In this document: positions 9,322 through 19,686 of the stretch, in pieces | Layout of the letters: the number at the start of each line of letters is the position of its first letter | Position numbering within the stretch: position 1 is the first letter of the stretch | Source: Sphingobacterium composti | GTDB lineage: Bacteria; Bacteroidota; Bacteroidia; Sphingobacteriales; Sphingobacteriaceae | Assembly: GCF_009829075.1 (NCBI RefSeq) | Contig: NZ_WUQZ01000001.1 | Span: forward strand, 124,001 to 188,000 | Direction: 5' to 3' | Length of the DNA stretch: 64,000 bases | The notes under the pieces: generated by a model | The model's input: only the letters and a program-made list of their open reading frames with translations | Databases searched by the model: none | What the model was told of the DNA's origin: nothing | Translations under genes and position numbers: made by a program

Positions 9322-11064
9322 TTATTTCAATCTAATTTCTGATACTGAAGTACCTTGTGCAACCATCGGGAATACATTGTTCTCTTTGCCGACCATTACT
9401 TCCAATAAATAAGCTCCATCATGATTCAACATCGTTTTCAATGCAGTTTCTAAATCCTTACGCTCCGAAATTTTGTTACCATCGATGTAATATGACTTAG
9501 CTAATGCCACAAAATCTGGACTCGTGATGTTCACGAATGAGTAGCGTCTATCGTGGAATAATTGTTGCCACTGACGTACCATTCCTAAGAATTCGTTATT
9601 TAAAATCAAGATTTTAACCTTAGCACCAAATTGCATGATAGTACCAAGCTCTTGTAAGGTCATTTGGAAGCCACCATCACCTATTATTGCGACTACATCA
9701 CGTTCAGGTGCGCCGTACCAAGCGCCAATTGCAGCTGGTAAACCAAATCCCATCGTACCAAGACCTCCTGAAGTCACATTGGACTTTGATTTATTAAATT
9801 TCGCATAGCGACAAGCTACCATTTGATGCTGACCTACATCAGTAACAATAATCGCTTCACCACCAGATAATTCATTCAAAACGCGAACAACTTCACCCAT
9901 CGTCATGATATCTGTCGTTGGGTTCAATTCATCATAAATAACTTCTTTGATTTCCTCTTTTTCTAAATCTCTAAATTGTTGTAACCAAGCGGAATGATCA
10001 TTTCCCGAAAGCAAAGCTGTCAATAATGGTAAAGTTTCTTTACAATCTCCCCAGACAGGAACTGTAGTTTTTACGTTCTTATCTATCTCAGCGGGATCAA
10101 TGTCTAAATGAATAACTTTTGCTTGTTTTGCATATTTATCCAAACGACCTGTTACACGGTCATCAAAACGCATACCTACCGCAATTAAAACATCACATTC
10201 GTTTGTCATTACGTTAGGTGCATAGTTACCATGCATGCCCAACATCCCTACGTGTTGTGGATGATCAGTTTCAAGAGCACTCAAGCCCATTACAGTTGTA
10301 GCAGCTGGGAAACCACCTTTTTCAATGAATTCTTTAAATTCTTGCTCTGCTTTACCCAATATTACACCTTGCCCAAAAATTACAAAAGGTTTTTTAGCGG
10401 TATTGATAATTTCAGCAGCAGCTTCAACGTATTCTTTACGAACAATCGGTTTTGGGCGATAACTGCGAATATGGTTGCAAACTTCATAACCTTCATATTG
10501 GAATAATTGAAGCATTGCATTTTTTGTAATATCAATTAACACTGGACCTGGTCGACCTGTACGTGCGATATAAAATGCCTTAGCTAATACCGAAGGAATT
10601 TCTGTCGCGTCAGTAACTTGATAGTTCCACTTTGTAACTGGACTTGTAATATTGATTACGTCAGTCTCTTGGAATGCATCTGTACCAAGCAATGAAGCAA
10701 ACACTTGACCTGTGATACAGACAATAGGATTGCTATCTATCATAGCATCTGCTAGACCCGTTACCAAGTTAGTTGCACCAGGTCCTGATGTTGCAAATGC
10801 CACACCTACATTTCCTGAAGTACGTGCGAATCCTTGCGCAGCGTGTATACCGCCTTGCTCGTGGCGGACTAGAATATGCTTTATTTTGTCATTATAATCG
10901 TATAATGCATCATAAATAGGCATAATCGCACCTCCTGGGTAACCGAATACCGTGTCTACTCCTTCATGAATCAAAGCTTCCAAAACCGCTTTCGAACCTG
11001 AAATTTCAGTGTTTGCCGGAATGGTTTGTGGTTTCTTTGTTTCTGTTTTCTCCAGTGTACTCAT
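9322..11064 (-). CDS. ilvB: Acetolactate synthase, large (catalytic) subunit
   Basis: ThDP-, Mg- and FAD-dependent enzyme that condenses two pyruvates, or pyruvate with 2-ketobutyrate. The 580-residue protein has the three expected domains. The catalytic Glu lies in RHEQGGIHAAQGFAR (about 67-81); the central FAD domain holds MLGMHGNYAPN; the ThDP motif runs from GDGGFQMTLQEL to ILNN (about 458-490). It is followed by ilvN with a 2-base gap and preceded by ilvD across a 141-base gap holding inverted repeats. Confidence 0.96.
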   Translation of the reverse strand: MSTLEKTETKKPQTIPANTEISGSKAVLEALIHEGVDTVFGYPGGAIMPIYDALYDYNDKIKHILVRHEQGGIHAAQGFARTSGNVGVAFATSGPGATNLVTGLADAMIDSNPIVCITGQVFASLLGTDAFQETDVINITSPVTKWNYQVTDATEIPSVLAKAFYIARTGRPGPVLIDITKNAMLQLFQYEGYEVCNHIRSYRPKPIVRKEYVEAAAEIINTAKKPFVIFGQGVILGKAEQEFKEFIEKGGFPAATTVMGLSALETDHPQHVGMLGMHGNYAPNVMTNECDVLIAVGMRFDDRVTGRLDKYAKQAKVIHLDIDPAEIDKNVKTTVPVWGDCKETLPLLTALLSGNDHSAWLQQFRDLEKEEIKEVIYDELNPTTDIMTMGEVVRVLNELSGGEAIIVTDVGQHQMVACRYAKFNKSKSNVTSGGLGTMGFGLPAAIGAWYGAPERDVVAIIGDGGFQMTLQELGTIMQFGAKVKILILNNEFLGMVRQWQQLFHDRRYSFVNITSPDFVALAKSYYIDGNKISERKDLETALKTMLNHDGAYLLEVMVGKENNVFPMVAQGTSVSEIRLK

Positions 11065-11073
11065 TTTGTTGTT

Positions 11074-11203
11074 AGTATTAAGATATTAGTATTGAGTATT
11101 TAGACTGATTGGTCTAATAATCCTAATTATTTTTTTATATAAAACTAGTAAAGAATATTTGGCGGTCTTATATCTAACTACTAAATACTCTTTACTAAAT
11201 ACT
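11074..11203. repeat. Inverted repeats between ilvD and ilvB
   Basis: GAGTATTTAG (11094-11103) is perfectly complementary to CTAAATACTC (11181-11190). The flanking sequence continues the match loosely for about 30 bases each side, and a further ACTAAATACT copy lies at 11194-11203. This is a gene-junction palindrome comparable in style, not sequence, to those at 6663 and 14398. Confidence 0.55.
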
Positions 11204-11205
11204 GC

Positions 11206-12906
11206 TTATAAATCCGTCACACAACCTTGTGAAGCATCAGCTACTGTTTTCGCATATTTGTACAATACACCTTTCGTCACTTTCAGAGCTGGTTGAGTCC
11301 ATTTTGCACGACGTTCAGCAATTATGCTGTCCTCTACTTTCAATGTGATTGTGTTGTTGACTGCGTCGATTTCGATGATATCGTCGTCTTCAACTAAGCC
11401 AATTAATCCACCTTTGTAAGCTTCTGGCGTGATGTGTCCCACTACGAATCCGTGTGTACCACCCGAGAAACGGCCATCAGTAATTAGGGCTACTGATTTA
11501 CCTAAACCTGCGCCGATGATTAGTGACGTAGGTTTCAACATCTCAGGCATACCAGGAGCACCGATAGGACCTTCATTTTTAATTACTACAACATCACCTT
11601 TTTGAATGCGCCCAGAAGCAATACCTGCCACTAAATCATGCTCACCATCGAATACACGCGCAGGACCAACAAATTTCTCACCTTCCTTACCTGAAATCTT
11701 TGCTACAGAACCTTTTTCTGCTAAGTTTCCATAAAGAATTTGCAAGTGACCTGTTGCTTTTATAGGCTCAGTCAATGGTTTGATGATAGGTTGGTTGTAA
11801 TCAATAATAGATTTTACATCAGCCAAGTTTTCTGCCACAGTTTTACCAGTCACGGTGATACAATCGCCATGTAATAAACCGTTGTCTAATAAATAACGCA
11901 ATACCGCTGGAGTACCACCATATTGTTGCAAATCTTGCATCAAGTATTTTCCTGATGGTTTGAAATCTGCCAATACTGGCGTTTCATCCGACATACGTTG
12001 AAAATCATCTTGTGTAATTTCTACACCAATAGCTTTACCTATTGCAATAAAGTGCAATACGGCATTAGTACTTCCTCCTAAAATGATGATTGAACGAATA
12101 GCATTTTCGAATGCTTTGCGTGTCATTATATCCGAAGGCTTAATATCTTTTTCTAATAATATACGAATGTATTTACCTGCATCTAAACATTCAGCTTGTT
12201 TCTCAGCCGAAATAGCAGGATTGGATGAAGAATACGGTAAACTCATTCCCAAAGCTTCAATAGCTGAAGCCATAGTGTTAGCCGTATACATACCACCACA
12301 AGCACCCGCACCTGGACACGTATGTTTGATGACACCTTGGAAGTCTTCTTCCGACATGTTACCACAAATCTTTTGTCCTAATGCTTCGAATGCTGAAACG
12401 ATATTTAATTCTTCACCTTTATAATGACCAGGAGCAATAGTTCCACCATACACCATAATTGCAGGACGGTCTAATCGAGCCATTGCCATAATAGCACCTG
12501 GCATGTTTTTGTCACAACCTGGAATAGCGATTAATCCGTCATAATATTGACCTCCGCAAATAGTTTCAATGCTGTCCGCGATGACATCACGAGAAACTAA
12601 TGAATAACGCATACCATCCGTACCGTTACTCATCCCGTCGCTGACACCAATTGTGCCAAACGTAAGCCCCACTAAATCATTGTTCCATACACCTTTTTTT
12701 ACGACTTGAGCTAAGTCATTTAAGTGCATGTTACATGTATTCCCATCATAACCCATGCTGGCAATTCCAACTTGTGCTTTGTCCATATCCGCATCGGTCA
12801 AACCAATACCATAAAGCATAGCTTTGGCAGCTGGTTGTGTCTCGTCTTGTGTGAATATGCGGCTGTACTTATTTAATCCCTTTTCGTTATCAGATGATGA
12901 CTTCAT
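11206..12906 (-). CDS. ilvD: Dihydroxy-acid dehydratase
   Basis: Fe-S enzyme that dehydrates 2,3-dihydroxy acids to the 2-keto acids of valine and isoleucine. The 566 residues include the cluster cysteines in GCDKNMPG (about 129-136) and [16 protein letters not shown] (about 197-212), and the C-terminal signature [16 protein letters not shown]. Its start codon lies inside the end of ilvE: the two genes overlap by 17 bases, which indicates translational coupling. The start at 12906 gives the usual N-terminus ([11 protein letters not shown]) after a short lead. Confidence 0.96.
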   Translation of the reverse strand: MKSSSDNEKGLNKYSRIFTQDETQPAAKAMLYGIGLTDADMDKAQVGIASMGYDGNTCNMHLNDLAQVVKKGVWNNDLVGLTFGTIGVSDGMSNGTDGMRYSLVSRDVIADSIETICGGQYYDGLIAIPGCDKNMPGAIMAMARLDRPAIMVYGGTIAPGHYKGEELNIVSAFEALGQKICGNMSEEDFQGVIKHTCPGAGACGGMYTANTMASAIEALGMSLPYSSSNPAISAEKQAECLDAGKYIRILLEKDIKPSDIMTRKAFENAIRSIIILGGSTNAVLHFIAIGKAIGVEITQDDFQRMSDETPVLADFKPSGKYLMQDLQQYGGTPAVLRYLLDNGLLHGDCITVTGKTVAENLADVKSIIDYNQPIIKPLTEPIKATGHLQILYGNLAEKGSVAKISGKEGEKFVGPARVFDGEHDLVAGIASGRIQKGDVVVIKNEGPIGAPGMPEMLKPTSLIIGAGLGKSVALITDGRFSGGTHGFVVGHITPEAYKGGLIGLVEDDDIIEIDAVNNTITLKVEDSIIAERRAKWTQPALKVTKGVLYKYAKTVADASQGCVTDL

Positions 12907-13780
12907 AATTCTCTTGCTCTAATACTAAGTTTTTATATTTTCGTTGGATAGTAGCACCAATGCTATGTTCCCATTCTTCTTTATAAATAATGTGGTCCAC
13001 TTGTTTCACTCCAATGATTTCAGCCGCAGTGCCGCTTAAAAAGGCACTGTCAGCTGTGTATATATCTTGGATTGTTAGTTTCTTTTCTATGATATCAAAC
13101 CCCAACTCTTTACAAATCCCAATTACCGTTTGTCTAGTGATTCCTGGGAATACATTGTCTAAAGGTGGTGTATATATCTTATAGTCTTTTTCAATAAATA
13201 AATTTTCACTCGAAGCCTGCGCTACAAAACCATCTTGGTCTAAAAGTAATGCTTCATCATATCCATTACGTATAGCTTCGGTAGAGGCTAAAATGGAATT
13301 GATATACTGACCTGAAATCTTTGCATCAATATGAAAAGATTTTGGATTGGGACGCTCGTAACTTGATATGTTGACACGTAATAAGTTTTGGCCCAAATAG
13401 GGACCCCATTCCCAAGCAGCCAACATGATATTTGAGTCTTCGGAAGAAGTCAAATGCATATTAGAACCAGAGAATACCAATGGTCTTATATAAGCAGAAC
13501 GAAGGTTGTTAATTTCCAACAACTTGTAACTCTTTTCAATCAACGTTCTATTATCCCACTTATATGGTAAACCTATTGCTTCACAGGATTTGCGGAATCT
13601 TTCAAAATGCGCTTCTGCCTTGAAGATACGCGTACCATTATGGGTACTATAAGCCCTCAAACCTTCAAAAGCACCATATCCATAATGCAACGACTGACCA
13701 AATAGATCTATACCCGCAGTATTTGCGTGTACAAATTGACCATTAAGAAATATCTTCGTGTTTTGATTATAGTATTGCAT
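12890..13780 (-). CDS. ilvE: Branched-chain amino acid aminotransferase
   Basis: PLP-dependent class IV aminotransferase for the last step to leucine, isoleucine and valine. The 296-residue protein has the fold-type IV pattern: the N-terminal FLNGQFV and [12 protein letters not shown] (about 33-44), the PLP lysine in [12 protein letters not shown] (about 151-162), and the [17 protein letters not shown] stretch ([13 protein letters not shown], about 183-195). D-amino acid transaminase is related, but the context supports IlvE. It is the first gene of the operon, preceded by a leader of about 175 bases with hairpins and a candidate promoter, and overlaps ilvD by 17 bases. Confidence 0.93.
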   Translation of the reverse strand: MQYYNQNTKIFLNGQFVHANTAGIDLFGQSLHYGYGAFEGLRAYSTHNGTRIFKAEAHFERFRKSCEAIGLPYKWDNRTLIEKSYKLLEINNLRSAYIRPLVFSGSNMHLTSSEDSNIMLAAWEWGPYLGQNLLRVNISSYERPNPKSFHIDAKISGQYINSILASTEAIRNGYDEALLLDQDGFVAQASSENLFIEKDYKIYTPPLDNVFPGITRQTVIGICKELGFDIIEKKLTIQDIYTADSAFLSGTAAEIIGVKQVDHIIYKEEWEHSIGATIQRKYKNLVLEQENYEVII

Positions 13781-13962
13781 AATGTTAATTATAAAGTGTC
13801 CTTACCCTCCCCAGATAATTGCACACTTATTGGAATTAGATGCTTCGTCAAGTTAAGACGAAATAAAATTCTTTACAATAGGCAAGCTTATTATTTTAAA
13901 AAAGTTTTTTATTTCGAATTTCGGCTTAATTGTTAAATATGTTCTATTTATTTAGGTTTGTA
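13781..13962 (-). promoter_or_regulatory. Structured 5' leader of the ilv-leu operon
   Basis: No ATG occurs in this leader before ilvE, so a standard ATG-started leader peptide is not evident. Two hairpins can be drawn: TTCGTC/GACGAA (13844-13849 with 13857-13862) and AAGTGT/ACACTT (13794-13799 with 13823-13828), the second lying just before the ilvE start and enclosing a purine-rich segment GGGGAGGG on the minus strand. A GTG-started frame with two Leu codons (VQLSGEGKDTL) can be read but is weak. Regulation by RNA structure is inferred only. Confidence 0.4.
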
Positions 13963-13994
13963 CAAAATATAATTTTTCAATAGATGAACCCAAA
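13963..13994 (-). promoter_or_regulatory. Candidate Bacteroidota promoter for ilvE operon
   Basis: On the minus strand TTTG (13994-13991), then 19 bases, then TATATTTTG (13971-13963). The consensus is TTTG-N19-TAnnTTTG; here the -7 element has one extra base. Transcription would begin near 13957. Confidence 0.5.
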
Positions 13995-14009
13995 TTAAAA
14001 TTGGTTCAT
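13984..14009. promoter_or_regulatory. Inverted repeat overlapping the -33 element (candidate operator)
   Basis: ATGAACCCAA and TTGGTTCAT form an inverted repeat with one bulged C and a 7-base spacer. It covers the TTTG of the candidate ilvE promoter, so a bound repressor would block RNA polymerase. The binding protein is unknown. Between this site and the atpC terminator (14010-14086) I see only AT-rich sequence. Confidence 0.4.
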
Positions 14010-14086
14010 TTTATTGTTTTATCGAGATTTTAGAAATTAGCTAAAATTCTTCTTGAAATGATGATTTTCATTATAAAAGTATAAAA

Positions 14087-14123
14087 AAATAGCCCTTAAA
14101 ACTTGAAGTCTTAAGGGCTATTT
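14087..14123 (-). terminator. Rho-independent terminator of atpDC
   Basis: A perfect 13-bp stem AAATAGCCCTTAA/TTAAGGGCTATTT with an 11-base loop, followed on the minus strand by a run of T. It lies 19 bases past the atpC stop. Confidence 0.88.
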
Positions 14124-14141
14124 TATCATTATCTTTTATCG

Positions 14142-14390
14142 TTATCCTTGCAAAATTCCTTCTGCCAAAACGATGATATTGTTGTCCTTTACTTCAACTA
14201 CACCACCTTTAATAATAATGACTTCTTCGCCATTATTATTTTTAATAATGACTTTGCCATCTTCTAACGTAGAGACAATAGCAGCGTGGTCTTTCAAAAT
14301 TTGAAAGGAACCAGCAGAACCAGGTACTGTAACTGCTGTTACTTCACCTTCGTAAGCTATTTTGTCTGGAGTTATTACTTGTAATTTCAT
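14142..14390 (-). CDS. atpC: ATP synthase F1 epsilon subunit (short form)
   Basis: Central-stalk subunit of F1. The 82 residues cover only the N-terminal beta-sandwich: MKLQVITPDKIAYEGEVTAVTVPG at the start and the typical GSAGSFQILKDHAAIVSTL loop. The C-terminal two-helix inhibitory domain found in E. coli AtpC (about 139 residues) is absent, as is usual in Bacteroidota, so epsilon-type inhibition of ATP hydrolysis by that arm is not expected. It follows atpD after a 105-base gap with a strong palindrome and ends at a terminator. Confidence 0.92.
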   Translation of the reverse strand: MKLQVITPDKIAYEGEVTAVTVPGSAGSFQILKDHAAIVSTLEDGKVIIKNNNGEEVIIIKGGVVEVKDNNIIVLAEGILQG

Positions 14391-14397
14391 TCTTTTG

Positions 14398-14495
14398 TTA
14401 GATATAAGATGCGAGATATGAGATTTGAGAACGAATTCTTCAAATAGATATGAGATAAAAAATCTATTATCTCATATCTAATTTCTAATATCTAA
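14398..14495. repeat. Palindromic repeat between atpD and atpC
   Basis: TAGATATGAGAT (14445-14456) and ATCTCATATCTA (14469-14480) are perfectly complementary around a 12-base loop. A further copy GAGATATGAGAT lies at 14413-14424, and the outer arms 14398-14424 and 14469-14495 match at 22 of 27 positions. Two mutually exclusive hairpins are therefore possible. The right arm ends exactly where the atpD stop codon begins. Confidence 0.75.
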
Positions 14496-16055
<1,560 letters not shown>

Positions 16056-16066
16056 ATTTTGGAATG

Positions 16067-16097
16067 CAAAAATAATGTATATCTTATTAAAAGCAAA
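16067..16097 (-). promoter_or_regulatory. Promoter of atpD
   Basis: On the minus strand TTTG (16097-16094), exactly 19 bases, then TATTTTTG (16074-16067). Both elements match the Bacteroidota primary sigma consensus in full. The predicted start is near 16060. Confidence 0.8.
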
Positions 16098-16180
16098 GCG
16101 ATTGTTAAGAATAATTTTAAATTTATGAATACATGCATAAATCCTAAAAGTTCGTGTCCAGATTTAATAAGGATATAAAG

Positions 16181-16210
16181 CTTGATTATATCAAACAAGT
16201 TACTAATTTG
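16181..16210 (+). promoter_or_regulatory. Weak candidate promoter for the M14 operon
   Basis: CTTG (16181-16184), 19 bases, TAATTTG (16204-16210). Each element has one deviation from consensus. A short inverted repeat CGACT/AGTCG (16232-16236 and 16245-16249) follows in the leader. Confidence 0.35.
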
Positions 16211-16277
16211 CGAATGAATATTTATTGTAATCGACTAATTTAGAAGTCGTAATTTAGTTTATAACTAACCAAATACT

Positions 16278-17888
16278 ATGAGAAGCACCTTTTTGGGTTT
16301 ATTACTTATTAGTCCTGTGCTGGCATTTGCACAGTTAAAATACCCGTCCTATAATGAGATACAGTCATCAATTCATACATTCCAAACAAAAGATCTAGCA
16401 TCACAAGCTGTAATAGGAAAAAGTCTTGGTAATGAAAATATTTCTGTTATCAAGCTGCAGTTGGATGAAAAACCGCGTCCAACCCTTTTAATTGTTGCAG
16501 GTATAGATGGAAAACACCCAGCGGGAACAATAGGTGCATTGCAGTTAACAAAAAATCTTACGTCATTGCCAAAAGATTCTCTTCAAGTATTATTAAAGGA
16601 TAAGTCTATTTGGATTGTACCATTAGTAAATCCAGATGCTTATAAAAGAAACTCTTTGACCAATCAATGGCTTTCGGGTAATAGTAGGAAAGTCGATAAT
16701 GATCGTGATGGACGTTTGGATGAAGATCCTGCTAAAGATTTGAATGGCGACGGTGTGATTGCGCAAATGCGTGTGGAATCGCCAATCGGGAATTTTGTAG
16801 TTCATAATGAATATTCAAATGTTCTCGCAGCTGTAGATAAATCCAAAGCGGAGAAAGGAAAATATAATTTATTTTCGGAAGGTGCAGATCAAGACTTTGA
16901 TGGTCGATATGGTGAAGATGGAGAAGGAGGTGTCAATATTGATCGCAATTTCACGTTCAATTATCAGGCGTTTTTACCTGAGAGTGGAGATTACGCAGCA
17001 TCCGAGCCAGAAACACGGGCTTTAGTGGATTTTATATTTGCGAATCCGCAAATTGCAAGCGTGCTACATATAGGTTTAGCTAATAATTTGTCTGAGCCTG
17101 AAAAGTTCGATGCTAGACAAGCGAATGAACGTATTGTGAAATCTTGGAGTGCTAATGATGTAGAGGTTTCAAAATACATTTCATCTATATATAAGGAAGA
17201 AATTAAATCATTGGGCAATGCAACAAAATTTGGTAATCATCCTGGAAATTTTTCTAATACGGCTTATTACCATTTAGGGAAGTTTAGTTTTTCGACACCA
17301 GTTTGGTGGCCAGTTGTAACAGACTCGACTAGTAATGTGCCAAAAGCATCGAATGATGTGGATGAAACTTTTTATGGGTGGGTTAAACAAAATAATATAC
17401 AAGGCGCAATACTTCCGTGGAGCAAAATAAATCATCCTGATTTCCCGAATCAAGAAGTTGAAGTCGGAGGAGTTGTTGATATTTATCGAAATAATCCTCC
17501 TATAGAGTTTTTAGTATCAGCGGTGAAGGCGCATACCAGTTTCGTTGTGAGGCTTTTGGAGAATATGGCTAAGTTAACATTCGCTGCTCCAAAGGTAACT
17601 TCTTTAGGAAATGATGTTTTCAGAGTTGAATTGTCTGTGATGAATGTAGGTAATATGCCTACCTATCCAGAAATAGGAGATCGTATTCGTTTTGTGTCTA
17701 GGTTTAAGACTGTTTGTGATTTACAAAATGGTCAACAATTCTTAAGTGGCAAAAGATTACAACTTTACCCGTCTCTTCCTGCTGGAGATTCTCAAACTTT
17801 TTCATGGTTAATAAAAGGAAAGGGTACGGTAAAAATACAAGCCGGATGCCCAACTTCTGGAGAAGAATTAATTGAAGTAAAACTATAA
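16278..17888 (+). CDS. Secreted M14-family protein lacking catalytic residues (pseudopeptidase)
   Basis: A 536-residue exported protein with a signal peptide (residues 1-18, ending VLAFA). The fold is that of zinc carboxypeptidases, as shown by resemblance to its downstream neighbour. Where active members have HxxE (His and Glu zinc ligands), this protein has GIDGKHPAGT (Asp77 in place of His, His80 in place of Glu). The region matching the neighbour's FSNEL, which carries the general-base Glu, reads FSFSTPVWW. An Asp-rich insertion (DNDRDGRLDEDP...DLNGDGVI, about 139-161) looks like a calcium-binding loop. It probably acts as a binding or regulatory partner of the second M14 protein, 11 bases downstream. 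This is inferred from motif loss, not from experiment. Confidence 0.78.
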   Translation: MRSTFLGLLLISPVLAFAQLKYPSYNEIQSSIHTFQTKDLASQAVIGKSLGNENISVIKLQLDEKPRPTLLIVAGIDGKHPAGTIGALQLTKNLTSLPKDSLQVLLKDKSIWIVPLVNPDAYKRNSLTNQWLSGNSRKVDNDRDGRLDEDPAKDLNGDGVIAQMRVESPIGNFVVHNEYSNVLAAVDKSKAEKGKYNLFSEGADQDFDGRYGEDGEGGVNIDRNFTFNYQAFLPESGDYAASEPETRALVDFIFANPQIASVLHIGLANNLSEPEKFDARQANERIVKSWSANDVEVSKYISSIYKEEIKSLGNATKFGNHPGNFSNTAYYHLGKFSFSTPVWWPVVTDSTSNVPKASNDVDETFYGWVKQNNIQGAILPWSKINHPDFPNQEVEVGGVVDIYRNNPPIEFLVSAVKAHTSFVVRLLENMAKLTFAAPKVTSLGNDVFRVELSVMNVGNMPTYPEIGDRIRFVSRFKTVCDLQNGQQFLSGKRLQLYPSLPAGDSQTFSWLIKGKGTVKIQAGCPTSGEELIEVKL

Positions 17889-17899
17889 CGTATAGTCCA

Positions 17900-19660
17900 A
17901 TGAAATTTAAATATATTATTCTATCTTTTTGTTTGAGCATTGTTGGTTATCATGCTTCAGCACAAAATAAATCAGCAGAAATAGATGTTCCAGGATTACG
18001 CGCTGTAGGATCTCCTGCGAATCCAAAAGTTCCAATGAATTGGAATCGCTATCATGACAATAAGCAAATCGAACAATTCTGTAAAGATTTGCAAAAGGCT
18101 TATCCTGATTTGGTGAAATACGAATCTATTGGTAAATCGTATGAAGGTCGTGATATATTTGTATTAACCATTTCTGCATTAAAAGAAGGTATAACGGATC
18201 GTAAGCCAGGACTTTGGATTGATGGTAATATTCACGCCAATGAATTGCAGGGTTCAGAAATAGCGATGTATACGGCCTGGTATCTTGCCGAAAATTATCA
18301 TCAAGTTCCATTTATCAAAGAATTACTTCGTGATAAAGTATTTTATATAGCACCAACTATTAACCCTGATTCTAGAGACTATTTTATATATGAACCGAAT
18401 ACAATGCATTCATCTCGTACTGGTCGACGTCCTTTTGATAATGATGGAGACGGTTTGATTGCCGAAGATTTGTACGATGATTTGGATGGAGACGGACACA
18501 TTGTAATGATGCGTCGTAAGTCTAAAACTGGACGTTATAAAATAGATCCTGACAATCCTAACCGAATGATAGTAGCAAAAGCGGATGAAATGGGCGAATA
18601 TGAAATGTTGGGTTTTGAAGGTATAGATAATGATGGTGATGGATTGGTAAATGAAGATATTACAGGTACTTATGATCCGAATAGAGATTGGGGATGGAAT
18701 TGGCAACCTAACTATGTGCAAGGGGGAGCTTTATATTATCCAGGCACATTGCCAGAAACGATGGCTGTGAAGAATTTCTTTTTCAAACACACTAATATTG
18801 CGGGAGCGCAATCGTATCACAATTACGGCGGAATGATCTTGAGAGGTCCAGGTGCTGCCGAAGATGAACGTTTTTATTCGCGCAAGGATGTCCAAGTATA
18901 TGATGCTTTGGGGAAAACAGGTGAAAAAATGTTGCCAGGTTATAATTATATTGTCATTCACAAAGATTTATATACGGTATTTGGTGGGGAAATAGACTTT
19001 TTTGCATTAGGAAGAGGGATATATACATTTTCAAATGAGTTGATGACCACATTTAAATTGTTTAATAACAAGGATGAGGTTTCTAATCGTCAAAATTCAG
19101 AATATTATGAGTTTGACAAATTACTGTTGTTTGGGGATGCGTATGTTCCCTGGAAAGAATTCGATCACCCACAATTTGGGAAAATTGAGATTGGTGGCGC
19201 CAAAAAAAATTATACCCGCAATCATCCAGGATTTTTATTACTAGAAGATGCCCATCGTAATGCGGCATTTACGATTTATCACGCTTTTCATACACCCAAA
19301 TTGGAATTTAATGATATAGAAGTAAAATCTTTGGGTAATAACCTTTACGAGGTAAAAGCTTCTGTATGGAATAGTCGTATTATCCCGACCCATTCTGATC
19401 ATGATGTACGTAACAAAATCAATAGACCAAATTATATCAGCATAAGTGGCGTTGAAGTAATTGCAGGCTTGCGCATTATCAATAATGATTTTAATGTAAC
19501 AGAAGATCAAAAATTCAAACCTGAACGCATAGAAGTTCCTGCTATTGATGGAATGTCCGAAGTAAAGGTCAAATGGATTGTCAAAGGAAATCCTAATAAA
19601 GCGAAGATTACGGTTGATAGCGAAAAAGGTGGGGTCATTGAAAAGCAAATAGGAAGTTAA
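17900..19660 (+). CDS. Secreted M14-family zinc carboxypeptidase
   Basis: A 586-residue exported metallopeptidase with a signal peptide ending HASAQ (about residue 22). Zinc ligands are intact: NIHANELQGSE (His112, Glu115) and a later His in QSYHNYGG. The general-base Glu is seen in TFSNELMTTF. Two Asp-rich calcium-loop-like segments, DNDGDGLIAEDLYDDLDGDGH and IDNDGDGLVNED, flank the middle of the domain. A C-terminal beta-sandwich-like region follows. The substrate peptide is unknown. It is co-transcribed with the inactive paralogue upstream and with an aldose epimerase 26 bases downstream. Confidence 0.85.
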   Translation: MKFKYIILSFCLSIVGYHASAQNKSAEIDVPGLRAVGSPANPKVPMNWNRYHDNKQIEQFCKDLQKAYPDLVKYESIGKSYEGRDIFVLTISALKEGITDRKPGLWIDGNIHANELQGSEIAMYTAWYLAENYHQVPFIKELLRDKVFYIAPTINPDSRDYFIYEPNTMHSSRTGRRPFDNDGDGLIAEDLYDDLDGDGHIVMMRRKSKTGRYKIDPDNPNRMIVAKADEMGEYEMLGFEGIDNDGDGLVNEDITGTYDPNRDWGWNWQPNYVQGGALYYPGTLPETMAVKNFFFKHTNIAGAQSYHNYGGMILRGPGAAEDERFYSRKDVQVYDALGKTGEKMLPGYNYIVIHKDLYTVFGGEIDFFALGRGIYTFSNELMTTFKLFNNKDEVSNRQNSEYYEFDKLLLFGDAYVPWKEFDHPQFGKIEIGGAKKNYTRNHPGFLLLEDAHRNAAFTIYHAFHTPKLEFNDIEVKSLGNNLYEVKASVWNSRIIPTHSDHDVRNKINRPNYISISGVEVIAGLRIINNDFNVTEDQKFKPERIEVPAIDGMSEVKVKWIVKGNPNKAKITVDSEKGGVIEKQIGS

Positions 19661-19686
19661 CATCTATAAAACAAATTATATAAATT

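Noticed and set aside
13727..13936. Plus-strand frame antisense to the ilvE start and leader
   Set aside because: Composition looks random; the region is better explained as operon leader and promoter.
14398..14495. Short CRISPR-like array between atpD and atpC
   Set aside because: Only three copies of an 11-base word, one inverted, with unequal spacing; it is a palindrome, not a repeat-spacer array.
18410..18721. Open frame of 103 codons on the minus strand inside the second M14 gene
   Set aside because: It mirrors the Asp-rich repeats of the real gene, has no recognisable motif and lies wholly within a well-supported CDS. The same holds for the minus-strand frame at 19241-19663.
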